Positions 52,294-62,219 are shown, numbered from the stretch's first letter. The stretch is 64,000 nucleotides of DNA from Adhaeribacter aerolatus (GCF_007991635.1 NZ_BJYS01000029.1:39761-103760), one strand, 5' to 3'. The notes: a model not told the origin generated them from the sequence alone. Translations and numbers: made by a program.

Positions 52294-54627
52294 TCAAGCT
52301 TTTTTAAACTTAAGTAAATTACTTTTTGGAATTGTTTCATAGCCATAGCCATAGCCATAACCGTAATATTTATTAAGAAATCCTCGTCCTTTTATATCAT
52401 TAAAAATAATTGATAATTTGGGTATCCTTTCTATTTGAGGATTTCTGCCAAATTTTTGAAGGTTATTTTTATTAGTTTTACCTTGTCTGATTACATACAA
52501 AGAAAGATCTATATATTGGGTAAGGAGATAGGCATCTGTTGTAAGTTCTGTTGGTGCAGTATCGATTATGATATAATTATAATAAGTTTCCACTAAATTG
52601 AATAAGTCCTGTATGCGGCTATTCAAAAGTAGCTTTGTGGAATTATTATAATTACCACCTGCAGGTAATATAGATAGATTTTCAATGTTTGATTTATAAA
52701 TAATTTCATCTAGTTCCGAATCACCTTTAATATAATCTATAAAGCCTGAAAAATCATCCATCTGATGCAGAATAGATGTATCTGGGGAGGTAAGGTTTAA
52801 ATCCATTAAAAGCACTTTCTGCCCTGTTTCGGCTAAGCTAATTGCAAGCTGGTTACTTACTAATGTTTTCCCTTCTCCTTTAATACTTGAAGTAATCATA
52901 ACCTTCTGGTTTTTAACTCCAAAAGCAAATAAGCCGATTGTTGCTTGCAATTGATTAAACTGAGCAGAAAGTATGGAGTTAGTTAACAAATGCGATTTCG
53001 AGGCTCTTAATTTTTTAATATGGGGTATTTCAGCAACTACTGGGATACTGGTGGCCTTTTCAATGTCAGACCTAAAAAGAACTTTATTCGTTAGCCCTTC
53101 TTTTATGAAAACATAGCCAATTGAAAATGCAGTTGCGGCTATAATGGCCCCAGCTAAAATTAACACTCGTTTAGAGGCCACTGGCCTGACGCTTGCCTCG
53201 GCTCTGTCTACTATTCTACTATCCGCAATAGTTGAAGCAGCACTTAATTCTGCTTCTTCCCGCCGCTGTTGTAAGAAAGCATATACATCATTTTTAATTG
53301 CTTGCTGCCGGCTAATTTCCAATAGTTCCCTTTCTTTTTGCGGAATAGTGCTTATAGCAGAATTAAAGCGGTTGGAAGTACTGACCAGATTATTCCGGCT
53401 AGCCTGTAAACGTTGCCGTTGGTTACGTACAATGCTTAAAATATTGGGTCTTATTTTTTGAATTTCGCTTTCTACCTCTTCGGTCATTGGGTTATTTTCA
53501 CCTGTGGTTCTCCGTAAGCTGGCATAGCGGAGTTCAAGTTCGTTTAGGGTTTGTAACAGATCTGTTAGCACCGGATCCTCAATCCCTAAAGTAGTTGGTA
53601 CAATTCCCGTCTGGCTACCACCAGCACGTACATGTTGGTCAACCTGGTTTAATATTGCTAATTGCATGTTTATGTCTGATGCTTTCCGATCGTTTTCAGA
53701 AACATTTTCCAAGTACAACTTGCCTTGTTCGCTAAGGTCTACAATGCCCTCTTTAGATTTGAATTCCTGAATTCTGCGGTTAATAGAATCAAGTTCATTT
53801 TCCAAAAGGCGTACCCGATCCGATACAAACGTTAATGTGTTAGATGCAAGTTGATTATTATTCTGTACCGAAGCCCGATTATAAGCATCAATTAAGGTAT
53901 TAACTACATTTTCGCCTCTTCTGGGTACTTCGTCGGTAAAACCAATATTTACAACTGATGAAAGCTTACTGCTTGCCGCCACCTCCAAGCTTCCTAGCAT
54001 GTTATCAGTCACTTTTCTTGGGTCAACTAAAGAAAAATAAAGGCTTCGGGTTGTGCTTAGTTGTTTGAAGGGATTTCTTAAAAACCTAAGGGTACCGTAA
54101 GGAAGTTTTACCCACTGGTTTAGGGGATAGCTTTGATCTCCAATATTAACAGTGTTAGTACTGTGGTTGTATGCAAAATTTATTTCTGTTTGTTCCTTCA
54201 GGTTTTCAGGTTTCTTGGCCTCTATAATAATTGGAGAAGATAAATAAGCAGAAGCTGGTTTAATGTTCCCTTTTTCGAATATTGGGGCATATAAGTTTAA
54301 ATTGAGTACCACGTCCCGCATTAGCGTTCTGGATTTTAATACCAAAACTTCATTTTCAACTGTTTTGCCTCCTGCGTACATGTTAAGCGATTGCAGGGTT
54401 TGGGACTCTTCCACCCCTTTCCCCTTATCCTTAATAACAAGTGTTGCTGTTATTAAATATGTTGGGGTAATGTACTTAGTAAAAACAAAAGCAACAGATA
54501 AAAATGCTAGAGAAAGAATAGCTACTAAAGGCCAATAAGGAATGAACTGAAATAAAATTATGTTTAATAAAGTATCACCTGAAGTTTCTGCTACAGGTTT
54601 CTTAAGTGATTTTGTTACTTTGGTCAT
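52294..54627 (-). CDS. Wzc-like co-polymerase with fused BY-kinase domain
   Basis: 777 residues. TM helix near 30-55 (PYWPLVAILSLAFLSVAFVF), a Wzz domain, a coiled-coil-rich GNVR region (about 270-460), second TM near 480-500, then the kinase: Walker A SSIKGEGKTLVSNQLA, Walker A' region VLLMDLNLTSP, Walker B YIIIDTAPTELTTDAY. The tail has a Tyr cluster YYGYGYGYGYET. The Walker A' motif departs from the BY-kinase consensus DxDxR (here D-L-N-L-T), so catalysis may be altered. It sets chain length with the OPX protein, whose stop overlaps this start by one base. Confidence 0.93.
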   Translation of the reverse strand: MTKVTKSLKKPVAETSGDTLLNIILFQFIPYWPLVAILSLAFLSVAFVFTKYITPTYLITATLVIKDKGKGVEESQTLQSLNMYAGGKTVENEVLVLKSRTLMRDVVLNLNLYAPIFEKGNIKPASAYLSSPIIIEAKKPENLKEQTEINFAYNHSTNTVNIGDQSYPLNQWVKLPYGTLRFLRNPFKQLSTTRSLYFSLVDPRKVTDNMLGSLEVAASSKLSSVVNIGFTDEVPRRGENVVNTLIDAYNRASVQNNNQLASNTLTFVSDRVRLLENELDSINRRIQEFKSKEGIVDLSEQGKLYLENVSENDRKASDINMQLAILNQVDQHVRAGGSQTGIVPTTLGIEDPVLTDLLQTLNELELRYASLRRTTGENNPMTEEVESEIQKIRPNILSIVRNQRQRLQASRNNLVSTSNRFNSAISTIPQKERELLEISRQQAIKNDVYAFLQQRREEAELSAASTIADSRIVDRAEASVRPVASKRVLILAGAIIAATAFSIGYVFIKEGLTNKVLFRSDIEKATSIPVVAEIPHIKKLRASKSHLLTNSILSAQFNQLQATIGLFAFGVKNQKVMITSSIKGEGKTLVSNQLAISLAETGQKVLLMDLNLTSPDTSILHQMDDFSGFIDYIKGDSELDEIIYKSNIENLSILPAGGNYNNSTKLLLNSRIQDLFNLVETYYNYIIIDTAPTELTTDAYLLTQYIDLSLYVIRQGKTNKNNLQKFGRNPQIERIPKLSIIFNDIKGRGFLNKYYGYGYGYGYETIPKSNLLKFKKA
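52338..52361 (-). repeat. 6-bp repeat encoding the tyrosine tail of the autokinase
   Basis: Three exact CATAGC units and a fourth CATAAC on the plus strand; on the gene strand they encode Tyr-Gly pairs just before the stop. Six-base slippage would add or remove one Y-G pair in frame. Confidence 0.85.
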
Positions 54628-55403
54628 TAATTTCCTAATCTATCAATAACTATAATGATTACTGAAAAGCTACTTATAATAGTGGGCAAAAGTTGGTAAA
54701 AGCGGGTGCCTCCTGCTATTCTTGCTTTGTTGGGTTCTATGTAAACAATATCATTTGATTTAAGATAGTAATAGGGGGATTTAAAAAGATCATATGAGTT
54801 GAGGTTAATACGTTTAGTCACCTTTTTTCCTGCTTCTTCCCGAATTACTAAAACGTTGCTCCGCTTCCCAAAAATGGTTATATCTCCGGCCAAACCTAAA
54901 GCTTCAAGTAATGTTATTTTTTCATTAGGCACAGTTATTACGGTTGGGCGGGCTACTTCACCCAACACGGTCACTTTAAAATTAAGAAATCTCACTTTGA
55001 CAACAGGGTCTAATAATAATTTGCGCGACAATAAAGCATTTCTTATATGTTCCTGAAGCTGATGTGTAGTCAACCCTTCAGCCTTAATGGTTCCTAGTAT
55101 AAGAAATTGAATAGAGCCGTTTTTATTTACCAGGTAACCTGCAGGCTCTACTATATCTCCTGTTGGAGTGGTGCTGCGTATTTCAGACTGATTTGGTTGG
55201 TTGAAAATTTTGGCTGCTTCTGGGTTTGCGCTGCTAATGTTTATACTTAGTAGGTCGTTTGGTTTAATAAAATGTTCAGGAATTTGTAAAGAATCGTAGG
55301 TGACGGAATCTTTTATTTTGTTAAAATATGTAGCTCTTTTAGTATTTATACAAGAAAATACTCCTGGAAATACTAGCAAAGCAATAATGAAATAGTTCCT
55401 CAT
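54627..55403 (-). CDS. OPX-family polysaccharide export lipoprotein (Wza-like)
   Basis: 258 residues with a lipoprotein signal peptide (ALLVFPGVFSC, lipid-anchored Cys18). Polysaccharide export domain near 45-125 (LQIPEHFIKPNDLLSINISS), then SLBB-like domains (FLNFKVTVLGEVARPTVITV, ALGLAGDITIFGKRSNVLV) and a C-terminal hydrophobic helix LLPTIISSFSVIIIVIDRL, shorter than full-length Wza. Forms the periplasmic/outer membrane export channel. First gene of the EPS run. Confidence 0.93.
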   Translation of the reverse strand: MRNYFIIALLVFPGVFSCINTKRATYFNKIKDSVTYDSLQIPEHFIKPNDLLSINISSANPEAAKIFNQPNQSEIRSTTPTGDIVEPAGYLVNKNGSIQFLILGTIKAEGLTTHQLQEHIRNALLSRKLLLDPVVKVRFLNFKVTVLGEVARPTVITVPNEKITLLEALGLAGDITIFGKRSNVLVIREEAGKKVTKRINLNSYDLFKSPYYYLKSNDIVYIEPNKARIAGGTRFYQLLPTIISSFSVIIIVIDRLGN

Positions 55404-55627
55404 AAATATGTAAAAAGGCAGGAAATTTTTTTATTTGTTTTATTTTAACCCTAATTATTAGCATTTAACTTGAAAGAAAGATATTTGTTTAAAAAATAAA
55501 ATTCACTTTTAATAAATACACTTGCACCTTATTGTCGCTATTTAAAAGGTGATTTAATGTATTCCTACAATATATGAATATATAAATCCACTCATTACTA
55601 CTATGAAATTTAAATTTAAAATGATAG

Positions 55628-56368
55628 TTAGATTTCTTCTCCTTTTTTCTTAATAAAAAAGCAGGATATTATGGTAATTGCTATCATGATTGCTGATATA
55701 GCAGAAACAATTGTATCAGCAAAATTCATGGGAGAGCCAAGCATTTTTCTTATATAAACAATAATTAAACTTAATATCAGAACTTTTGTCCAGTACCCAT
55801 AGTGTTGCCTGACTATTTGAGTCGTGTTATAATACGGCATTTGAATTACTAAACCAAAAAGGTAGATAAGTCCTGCCAACGAAAATATAATATGTATTAA
55901 GGTGTATGTATCTATATAAAAACCCCTTGAGATTATTTCAAGGTCTATTTTATGGTTGCCATTGGTAAATTTAATACTGTAATGGGTAAACCAATCCCAT
56001 AATAAATGAGATGCTGCGCCCATAAGGATGGAGCATATTACTATATGCCAATTGTAAGTTAAATAAGAGCGCCATTTAAGTTCTTTATACTTTTCAAATC
56101 TTTTATATAGCCATTGAGGCAGGTTGTGCAGCAATGGTATTTTAATATACGCGTGGAATAGAAATGCTAATACTAAGGCAACAGGTAAATTAAACCAGAA
56201 CAGCGCCGGTATTGTATGGCTGTATAAGCTTGGGCCTTTTTTCATCCGAATAAAATATTCAAAATCAGGCGCAAGGCTACCCGTAATTAATCCAGTTACA
56301 GAAAAATAGCGCTTGTGTAAAAAGTAAATTGGTAAGGCAAGTGCTGGATGTGAAAAGGTTAGAGGCAT
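55628..56368 (-). CDS. DUF4184 membrane protein
   Basis: 246 residues with about six membrane helices. DUF4184 features: MPLTFSHPALALPIYFL at the start, LITGSLAPDFEYFIRM, YSHTIPALFWFNLPVAL and the HxxxD-type segment GAASHLLWDWFTHYS. The conserved histidines and aspartates suggest metal binding or hydrolase activity, as in related phospholipase-C-like YdjM proteins. It is 224 nt upstream of the OPX gene on the same strand and may or may not belong to the EPS locus. Confidence 0.9.
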   Translation of the reverse strand: MPLTFSHPALALPIYFLHKRYFSVTGLITGSLAPDFEYFIRMKKGPSLYSHTIPALFWFNLPVALVLAFLFHAYIKIPLLHNLPQWLYKRFEKYKELKWRSYLTYNWHIVICSILMGAASHLLWDWFTHYSIKFTNGNHKIDLEIISRGFYIDTYTLIHIIFSLAGLIYLFGLVIQMPYYNTTQIVRQHYGYWTKVLILSLIIVYIRKMLGSPMNFADTIVSAISAIMIAITIISCFFIKKKGEEI

Positions 56369-57261
56369 CAGTACAAATGAGAATGCAATTTAAATAATTA
56401 ACCCAATTTTTTTATTTAAAAAGTAATTCACCCATTTTTATTTATATGGATTAATTGCTTATGGGAATTGGGGGCTAAACAAACATCCATACATCGGTAA
56501 AAACTTCTTTAAAATCGTCAGGCTTGTTATATGTTGAATTTAATAGGTGCTATACCTGGTTGAATAGTAAACTGTTTTCCGGAAGATATTACTTGAACAG
56601 CAAGTTAATGTTAAACTGCCTTTCGATGGTTTTCAGCTTATAAGATTAGGGTTACTAATTTTCTCCTGCAGAAAGAAATTCCAATATTATTCCAGATATT
56701 ATTGCAGTTTGTAAGCAAATCATTTACTCCGTATGCCTTCACTAGAACATTTTAGTAATGTTCTACCTATCAACAACTACTTTTAAAAACAAGGCACTAC
56801 ATCTTGGGTTAATACAATAGTATTCCAAATTTAGAAATAAAAGAATTTCTGAAGTAATATTGTACTTAAATGCTGTGTAGAGAATTTATGTAAAATGTTT
56901 AATAGGATTAAAATAGTTTTTATGATTTTGGCTTGATTGTTACAACGGCTCATGTTTAACTATTTTTATATCAGTGCTAAAATTTATCCAGTTCCAATTT
57001 TGCTTCTACTGGGTTGTTTCTAATTACTCCTTGCCAAAATTACTATTTAATCAAGCGTATTATTTTATTATTTAATTTTTTATATATAATACTTATTATA
57101 TTTTTGTGATTAAATGTTTAGAGGCTAATAATTATAATTAAACCTTTAATGGGCTAGATTGAATTGTTAAGTCGAATTTAGCTATTTTAATTGTTTTTAT
57201 AAAGGTTTTTAAATAAGACAGATTTATTAATCTGTTATTTGTCCTACAATAAGTGGTGCTT
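56369..57261 (+). other. AT-rich region upstream of the GH9 gene
   Basis: About 890 bases between divergent genes, very AT-rich, no coding frame or RNA recognised. It should hold promoters for both directions; no exact TTTG-N19-TAnnTTTG match was found by eye. Confidence 0.5.
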
Positions 57262-60207
57262 ATGTGTGAAAATTTTACCAGGCTTTCTATTCTAATTTTA
57301 ATTTACTTGGTCAATATGGTTTCTGTTTTGGCTGCTCCTGCTCAAATAACCTACCACATCAAGGTAGACCAATTTGGCTATTTCCCGATATCTAATAAAG
57401 TGGCAGTTATTGCGGATCCTCAACAAGGATTTAATGCTACTGAGGAATTTACAGCGGGTACAGGAATTAATCAATATGAGGTAAGACGTTGGGACAATGA
57501 TGAAGTTGTTTTTAGTGGTACTTTAATGGTTTGGAACAACGGTTCTACTCATATCCAGTCGGGCGATAAAGGCTGGTGGTTCGACTTCTCAGCTGTTACC
57601 ACACCAGGATCTTATTATATTTATGATACAGCTAATAATGTAGGATCCTTTCGCTTTGAAATTGCGGAAACAGTTTATCAGGAAGTATTAAAACATGCTG
57701 TGCGGACTTTTTATTACCAGCGGCTTAATTTTGCGAAGGAGACACCTTATACCGATGCAGAGTGGGCCGATGCTGCTAGCTATGAAGGATTAAATCAGGA
57801 TCGGTATGCAACCAGTCGGTTTGCCAAAGGGGATATGTCCACGGTTAAAGATTTACATGGTGGTTGGATGGATGCAGGAGATGTAAATAAATATACAACC
57901 TTTGCTACTTCTGCCATCATACAGCTAATGGAGGCTTATCGTATTAACCCAAGTGTTTTTAAAGATAATTATAATATACCCGAATCTGGGAACGGAATTC
58001 CGGACCTGCTTGACGAGGCAAAATGGGAACTGGATTTTTTAAAACGGATGCAGAATGCCACTGGTACTAATGGTTTCTTGCTGAAAGTTGGAGTGGATAA
58101 TTATAATGAGGTGACCCCCCTAAGTAAAGATACGCGGCCGAGGTATTATTTGCCTGAATGTACTTCCGCTACAATAGCTGGTTGCTCAATGTTTGCAGTG
58201 TCAGGAGTTGCCTTAAAGAATGTGCCAGCCCTAGCAGATTATGGATTAGATCTCATTACCAGAGCTGAACGGGCTTGGGCCAGAGCCAAAATAACCACCA
58301 GCAATTTTTCTTACTGGCAAACCAACTGTGATGATGGCGATATAAAAAGTGGTGATGCTGATAATACAGCTGAACAGCAATTAGAAAATGCTTTTGTTGC
58401 GGCGGTGTACCTGTATGAAGCTACAGGCAAGGATGAATACAGAAATTTTGCTGAATTGAATTATACCAAAGTTAGGCCTTATAAAGAATACTGGTGGGGG
58501 CCTTATAGAATGCCGCAACATCTAGCATTGCTCCGGTTGACTACTTTGCCTGGTGTTTCTTCTACGGTTATAACTAATATTCGCAACCAAAAAGCAAATA
58601 TGGATAATTTAAGCTCCATAACCGATTATATTTCTGGCAAAGATTTATACAGGTCACATATGAATGATGAGGCATATCATTGGGGACATAACCAAGCCAG
58701 AGCTGATGCTGGAAATATAAACCTTGATTATATTACCTTCAATATTAATAATTCGCGGCATGCCCAGTATAAAGAAGTAGCTGAACAATATATTCATTGG
58801 ATGCATGGGGTGAATCCGATGGGTATGGTTATGCTATCAAATATGTATAATTATGGAGCAGAAAAATGTGTGAATGAAATATTTCACACTTGGTTTACCA
58901 ATGGTTCTGATTGGGATAACGCTCTTATCTCTCCTAAAGGCCCTGCTCCTGGCTATGTTCCTGGTGGTCCGAATAAAAGTTATAGCGACTTAGAGAGTGA
59001 AATTAGTATGGCACCTCATCAAAAAGCATATAAAGACTGGAACACCAACTGGCCTGATAAGTCATGGGAAATAACAGAAAACGCTATTTATTACCAAGCC
59101 GCTTATGTCTCAATGCTTGCCCGATTAATGCCGCCAGATACAAACTTGCCAGAAGACGCTGATACGGAGGCCCCGTCAGCACCATCTAATTTAATTGCGA
59201 CCAATATCTCTGAGAACAGTATTGCCCTAAGTTGGACAGCATCAACCGATAATGTAGGTGTAGCTGGGTATGATATTTATAATGGAACGAACTTACTACA
59301 AGCCAATCTTACTAATATTACTTATAATGTTACCGGACTGAGCTGTGCTACTAATTATGAGTTTACAGTAAAAGCTAAAGATGCAGCAGGTAACTATTCA
59401 TCAGTAAGTAATACGGCATCAACAAAGTCGTGCATGGTTTTAGTAGCCAATATGATTTACGCTGATATGATCGGAGCAGACTGGCAGGATGTATCGCAAG
59501 CATGTATTCCTAATTACAGCAATACCAACCCGGTAAAAACAGGTAGCAGTTCTATCAAAGTAAATTATTCAGGTAATGGCAAATTGATTATCGGTAAAAG
59601 AAATGAGGTTATAACGACCGCTAATACTCAATTGCAGTTCTGGACTTATAATACGGATAAAAATGGGATTAAAATTTATACAGAAACGGCAAGTGGCTTA
59701 CAAAGTCAGGTATTATCACTTAAGCCTACCAAAGGAAGATGGGTTGAGGTTAAAATTAGTATAAGCCAATTAGGTGATCCGGCTTCTATTCAAAAAATAA
59801 TAATTCAAAATAATGCAACTATTGCAGCCACCATGTATTTTGATGAAGTAAGATTAACTAATGTGAATGTAATAACTTCAAATTCTACAGGTGGGGTTTT
59901 GGAAATGATGGTCAATGGGAAAACTGATGAGTCGAAAATAGCGACAGGTGAAGCTGCAATGAATATAAATGTATATCCTAACCCTATTAAAGAGCAAGCT
60001 AATTTTTATTTTCAAACCGAGAAATCAGCTAATGCTACTATCCAATTAATGGATTATACGGGTAGAATAGTTTTGCAAAAAGAAATGTGGGTAAGCCCCG
60101 GAATGGCACATTTTAAGTTGGATACCGCTAAACTAGCTCCAGGTCCTTATCTGATTCGGATGATTATAGGTAAAACAAATTTCGCTAAAAAAATTATCAA
60201 AGAATAA
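57262..60207 (+). CDS. T9SS-exported GH9 glucanase with Fn3 and sorting domain
   Basis: 981 residues from ATG 57262; two GTG codons just upstream are less likely starts. Signal peptide MCENFTRLSILILIYLVNMV to about ALAAP. Ig-like CelD_N domain (about 30-125), GH9 catalytic domain (about 135-630) with GGWMDAGDVNKYTTFATSAI (catalytic Asp pair), VNPMGMVMLSNMYNYG and the proton-donor glutamate in ITENAIYYQAAYVSMLARLM. Then Fn3 (about 635-725), a beta-sandwich probably carbohydrate-binding (about 735-865) and a Por_Sec C-terminal domain (YPNPIKEQANFYF to IIKE). Inverting endo- or exo-glucanase on beta-1,4-glucans. Confidence 0.93.
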   Translation: MCENFTRLSILILIYLVNMVSVLAAPAQITYHIKVDQFGYFPISNKVAVIADPQQGFNATEEFTAGTGINQYEVRRWDNDEVVFSGTLMVWNNGSTHIQSGDKGWWFDFSAVTTPGSYYIYDTANNVGSFRFEIAETVYQEVLKHAVRTFYYQRLNFAKETPYTDAEWADAASYEGLNQDRYATSRFAKGDMSTVKDLHGGWMDAGDVNKYTTFATSAIIQLMEAYRINPSVFKDNYNIPESGNGIPDLLDEAKWELDFLKRMQNATGTNGFLLKVGVDNYNEVTPLSKDTRPRYYLPECTSATIAGCSMFAVSGVALKNVPALADYGLDLITRAERAWARAKITTSNFSYWQTNCDDGDIKSGDADNTAEQQLENAFVAAVYLYEATGKDEYRNFAELNYTKVRPYKEYWWGPYRMPQHLALLRLTTLPGVSSTVITNIRNQKANMDNLSSITDYISGKDLYRSHMNDEAYHWGHNQARADAGNINLDYITFNINNSRHAQYKEVAEQYIHWMHGVNPMGMVMLSNMYNYGAEKCVNEIFHTWFTNGSDWDNALISPKGPAPGYVPGGPNKSYSDLESEISMAPHQKAYKDWNTNWPDKSWEITENAIYYQAAYVSMLARLMPPDTNLPEDADTEAPSAPSNLIATNISENSIALSWTASTDNVGVAGYDIYNGTNLLQANLTNITYNVTGLSCATNYEFTVKAKDAAGNYSSVSNTASTKSCMVLVANMIYADMIGADWQDVSQACIPNYSNTNPVKTGSSSIKVNYSGNGKLIIGKRNEVITTANTQLQFWTYNTDKNGIKIYTETASGLQSQVLSLKPTKGRWVEVKISISQLGDPASIQKIIIQNNATIAATMYFDEVRLTNVNVITSNSTGGVLEMMVNGKTDESKIATGEAAMNINVYPNPIKEQANFYFQTEKSANATIQLMDYTGRIVLQKEMWVSPGMAHFKLDTAKLAPGPYLIRMIIGKTNFAKKIIKE

Positions 60208-60417
60208 TTTGTAATGTTTTCCGTAATACTTCTTCCAGCTTGATTAAGGATTGCTCAGAAAACTTTAAATTTATAACGAGCTTAAACCAATTAAAGTGTA
60301 TAAAAGCAAAACTGAAATTTGTAAGAAACGAGCTACAGAAACAAATTAGTGATACAGGTGGAGAAACCTGCGGGAGTTTATTCCGGAATAGCATAAATTT
60401 GTACCTGTTCTGTTTAT

Positions 60418-61353
60418 ATGCCAAAATTACTAGACACAAAAGCTTCTGTTAAACCATTCCTGAAATGGGCGGGTGGTAAAACCCAACTGTTAGGGGCCAT
60501 CGAGACCAAAATAGTGCCTTTTTTTAAAGCCAGAGGCCAGGTTAATTACCTGGAGCCCTTTATTGGTAGTGGTGCCGTTTTATTTTTTTTACTCCGGAAC
60601 TACAAGCAATATATTAAACAAGCCGTTATCAGCGATATTAACCCGGATTTAATTAACTTGTATAAGATTATCCGGGATCAGCCGTTGGCCTTAATTGAAC
60701 AATTATCGGCCTTAGCAGAAACTTATTTCAGTTACCCGACTGATATTGAACGGAAAGAATATTTTTACAGGATTCGGGCGGAGTTTAACCAAATACAGCC
60801 CGACGCGGTACGAAAAAGTGCCTTGTTGTTATTTTTAAACAAAACTTGCTTTAATGGTTTGTACCGGGTTAATGCCAAAGGGCAGTTTAATGTGCCTTTT
60901 GGCCGGTATAAAAAACCGAATATCTGCAACCAGGAAGTAATATTAGCCGATAGCGAAGCGTTGCAGCATACCGAAATCTTGCTCGGCGATTTCACGCTAA
61001 CTGAGCCATTTTTAGAAGAGAATAGTTTGGTTTACCTCGATCCGCCGTATAAACCGCTCAGCAGTACCGCTTCTTTTAACACCTATGCCAAAGAAGGTTT
61101 CTACGACGAAGACCAAATTAGGCTTAAAACCTATTGCGATACAATTCAGGCTACCGGGGCCTATTTTGTTTTGAGCAATTCCGATACGGCTACTTCGCCG
61201 GCAGATATTAGCTTTTTTGATAGCTTGTACCAGGAATATACGGTAAATCGGGTTAAGGCCAAACGGGCCATTAACGCCAATGGGCAGGCCCGCGGCGAAA
61301 TATCAGAATTACTGATTTCGAACGATGCGGTATGGCAGGTACCGGTTATTTAA
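60418..61353 (+). CDS. dam: Dam-family adenine DNA methyltransferase (D12 class)
   Basis: 311 residues. Alpha-class amino-MTase order: motif X KPFLKWAGGKTQ (13-24), motif I NYLEPFIGSGAVLFFL (43-58), SDINPDLINLYKIIRD, NKTCFNGLYRVNAKGQFNVPFG, and motif IV DPPY (208-211). It N6-methylates adenine, most D12 enzymes at GATC. TTTATATG start gives ATG at 60418. No helicase or specificity subunit lies near, but a PD-(D/E)XK-like gene converges on it from 62028, so a type II restriction-modification pair is possible. Confidence 0.93.
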   Translation: MPKLLDTKASVKPFLKWAGGKTQLLGAIETKIVPFFKARGQVNYLEPFIGSGAVLFFLLRNYKQYIKQAVISDINPDLINLYKIIRDQPLALIEQLSALAETYFSYPTDIERKEYFYRIRAEFNQIQPDAVRKSALLLFLNKTCFNGLYRVNAKGQFNVPFGRYKKPNICNQEVILADSEALQHTEILLGDFTLTEPFLEENSLVYLDPPYKPLSSTASFNTYAKEGFYDEDQIRLKTYCDTIQATGAYFVLSNSDTATSPADISFFDSLYQEYTVNRVKAKRAINANGQARGEISELLISNDAVWQVPVI

Positions 61354-61488
61354 AGGCGCTAATTTACTCGTATGTCCATTTTAGGTAAAGCTTCAAAAGT
61401 GTAGTAGCTATTGAGTAGGCCAGGATAAAGCTTGGATTGAGGACTTAGCAGAGAGTAATATTCTTGCAAAAGGTATTAACCTTGAAAT

Positions 61489-62028
61489 TTAGAAATTTAA
61501 TCGCGCTGCCAAATCCATTACTCTTACTCCGGGTACTTCATCAATAATACGTTGCCGGGGCACTAACCGCCCAACTGTAATGTAAAATTTGTTTTTGCCT
61601 ACCGGGGTAGAGGTTTTTTTCTCCGGAAAGGAGGTTAGGTGTTGCTGAAACCAGTCGCGGGTAGCCGGCATGGGCAATATGTGTAATTCCTTTGGCTCCA
61701 GAAAATAATAGAAAACGTAATCAGCCGCCGTGTACATAAAACAACCGGGCGTATTTTTTGCCTCATTGCTGATGGTTTCCAAAAAATAATTACCGGTTCC
61801 GTAGTACCGGTCGCCTTTAATTTCAATGGTCTTTACGGCTTGCTCTCCGTCGGAGCGACGATAAGTCCAGATCAGGTCGATGTCTTTGGCCCGGCAGGAA
61901 GGCTCGTCTTCTACATTCAGCACTTCTATGGTTTCGGGCTTATTCCGCAAATAAGCTTCCAGATCTTTGGCGGCTTGCACGGCTACCGCAGAGGCGGCAC
62001 TCATACTGTATTGCTTGTAGTTGGCCAT
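61489..62028 (-). CDS. PD-(D/E)XK-like nuclease-fold protein
   Basis: 179 residues. AKDIDLIWTYRRSDG followed by KTIEIKGDRYYGTGNYFLET fits the PD-(D/E)XK nuclease core: acidic D49/D51 then E69-x-K71 on the next strand, with a following helix containing ETISNEAKNTPG. Then FMYTAADYVFYYFLEPKELH, a pattern seen in small endonuclease-like proteins. No specificity domain recognised; type II restriction enzyme or repair nuclease are both possible. It converges with the Dam gene, 135 nt apart, a typical restriction-modification arrangement. Confidence 0.65.
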   Translation of the reverse strand: MANYKQYSMSAASAVAVQAAKDLEAYLRNKPETIEVLNVEDEPSCRAKDIDLIWTYRRSDGEQAVKTIEIKGDRYYGTGNYFLETISNEAKNTPGCFMYTAADYVFYYFLEPKELHILPMPATRDWFQQHLTSFPEKKTSTPVGKNKFYITVGRLVPRQRIIDEVPGVRVMDLAARLNF

Positions 62029-62157
62029 TAACCTGAATCCTTTCGCTTCTCTTTATCTTAAAATCTCTTGCCTGATACTAGTTTACGAAAGAAAAAGAAA
62101 AAATATCAGAAAAAATTTAGGCAAAGCCCGACCGGATGGAGAAGATAATATAGAGTA

Positions 62158-62205
62158 CAGCACCCCACCCTTGTTATCAGAATTAATAACAAGGGTGGGG
62201 TGCTG
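62158..62205. terminator. Perfect 20-bp hairpin between convergent and codirectional genes
   Basis: CAGCACCCCACCCTTGTTAT pairs base for base with ATAACAAGGGTGGGGTGCTG around an 8-nt loop, ending 14 nt before the haloperoxidase stop on the minus strand. No T-tract follows on the minus strand, so it may be a terminator for the haloperoxidase gene or a mobile or repeat end. The neighbouring piece GCAAAGCCCGACCGGA at 62121 echoes one arm of the 6534/7813 repeat. Confidence 0.65.
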
Positions 62206-62219
62206 CTATGTAATACATT

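Noticed and set aside
60394..60401. Exact -7 box TAAATTTG before the Dam gene
   Set aside because: No TTG or TTTG at the correct distance upstream, so not reported as a promoter.
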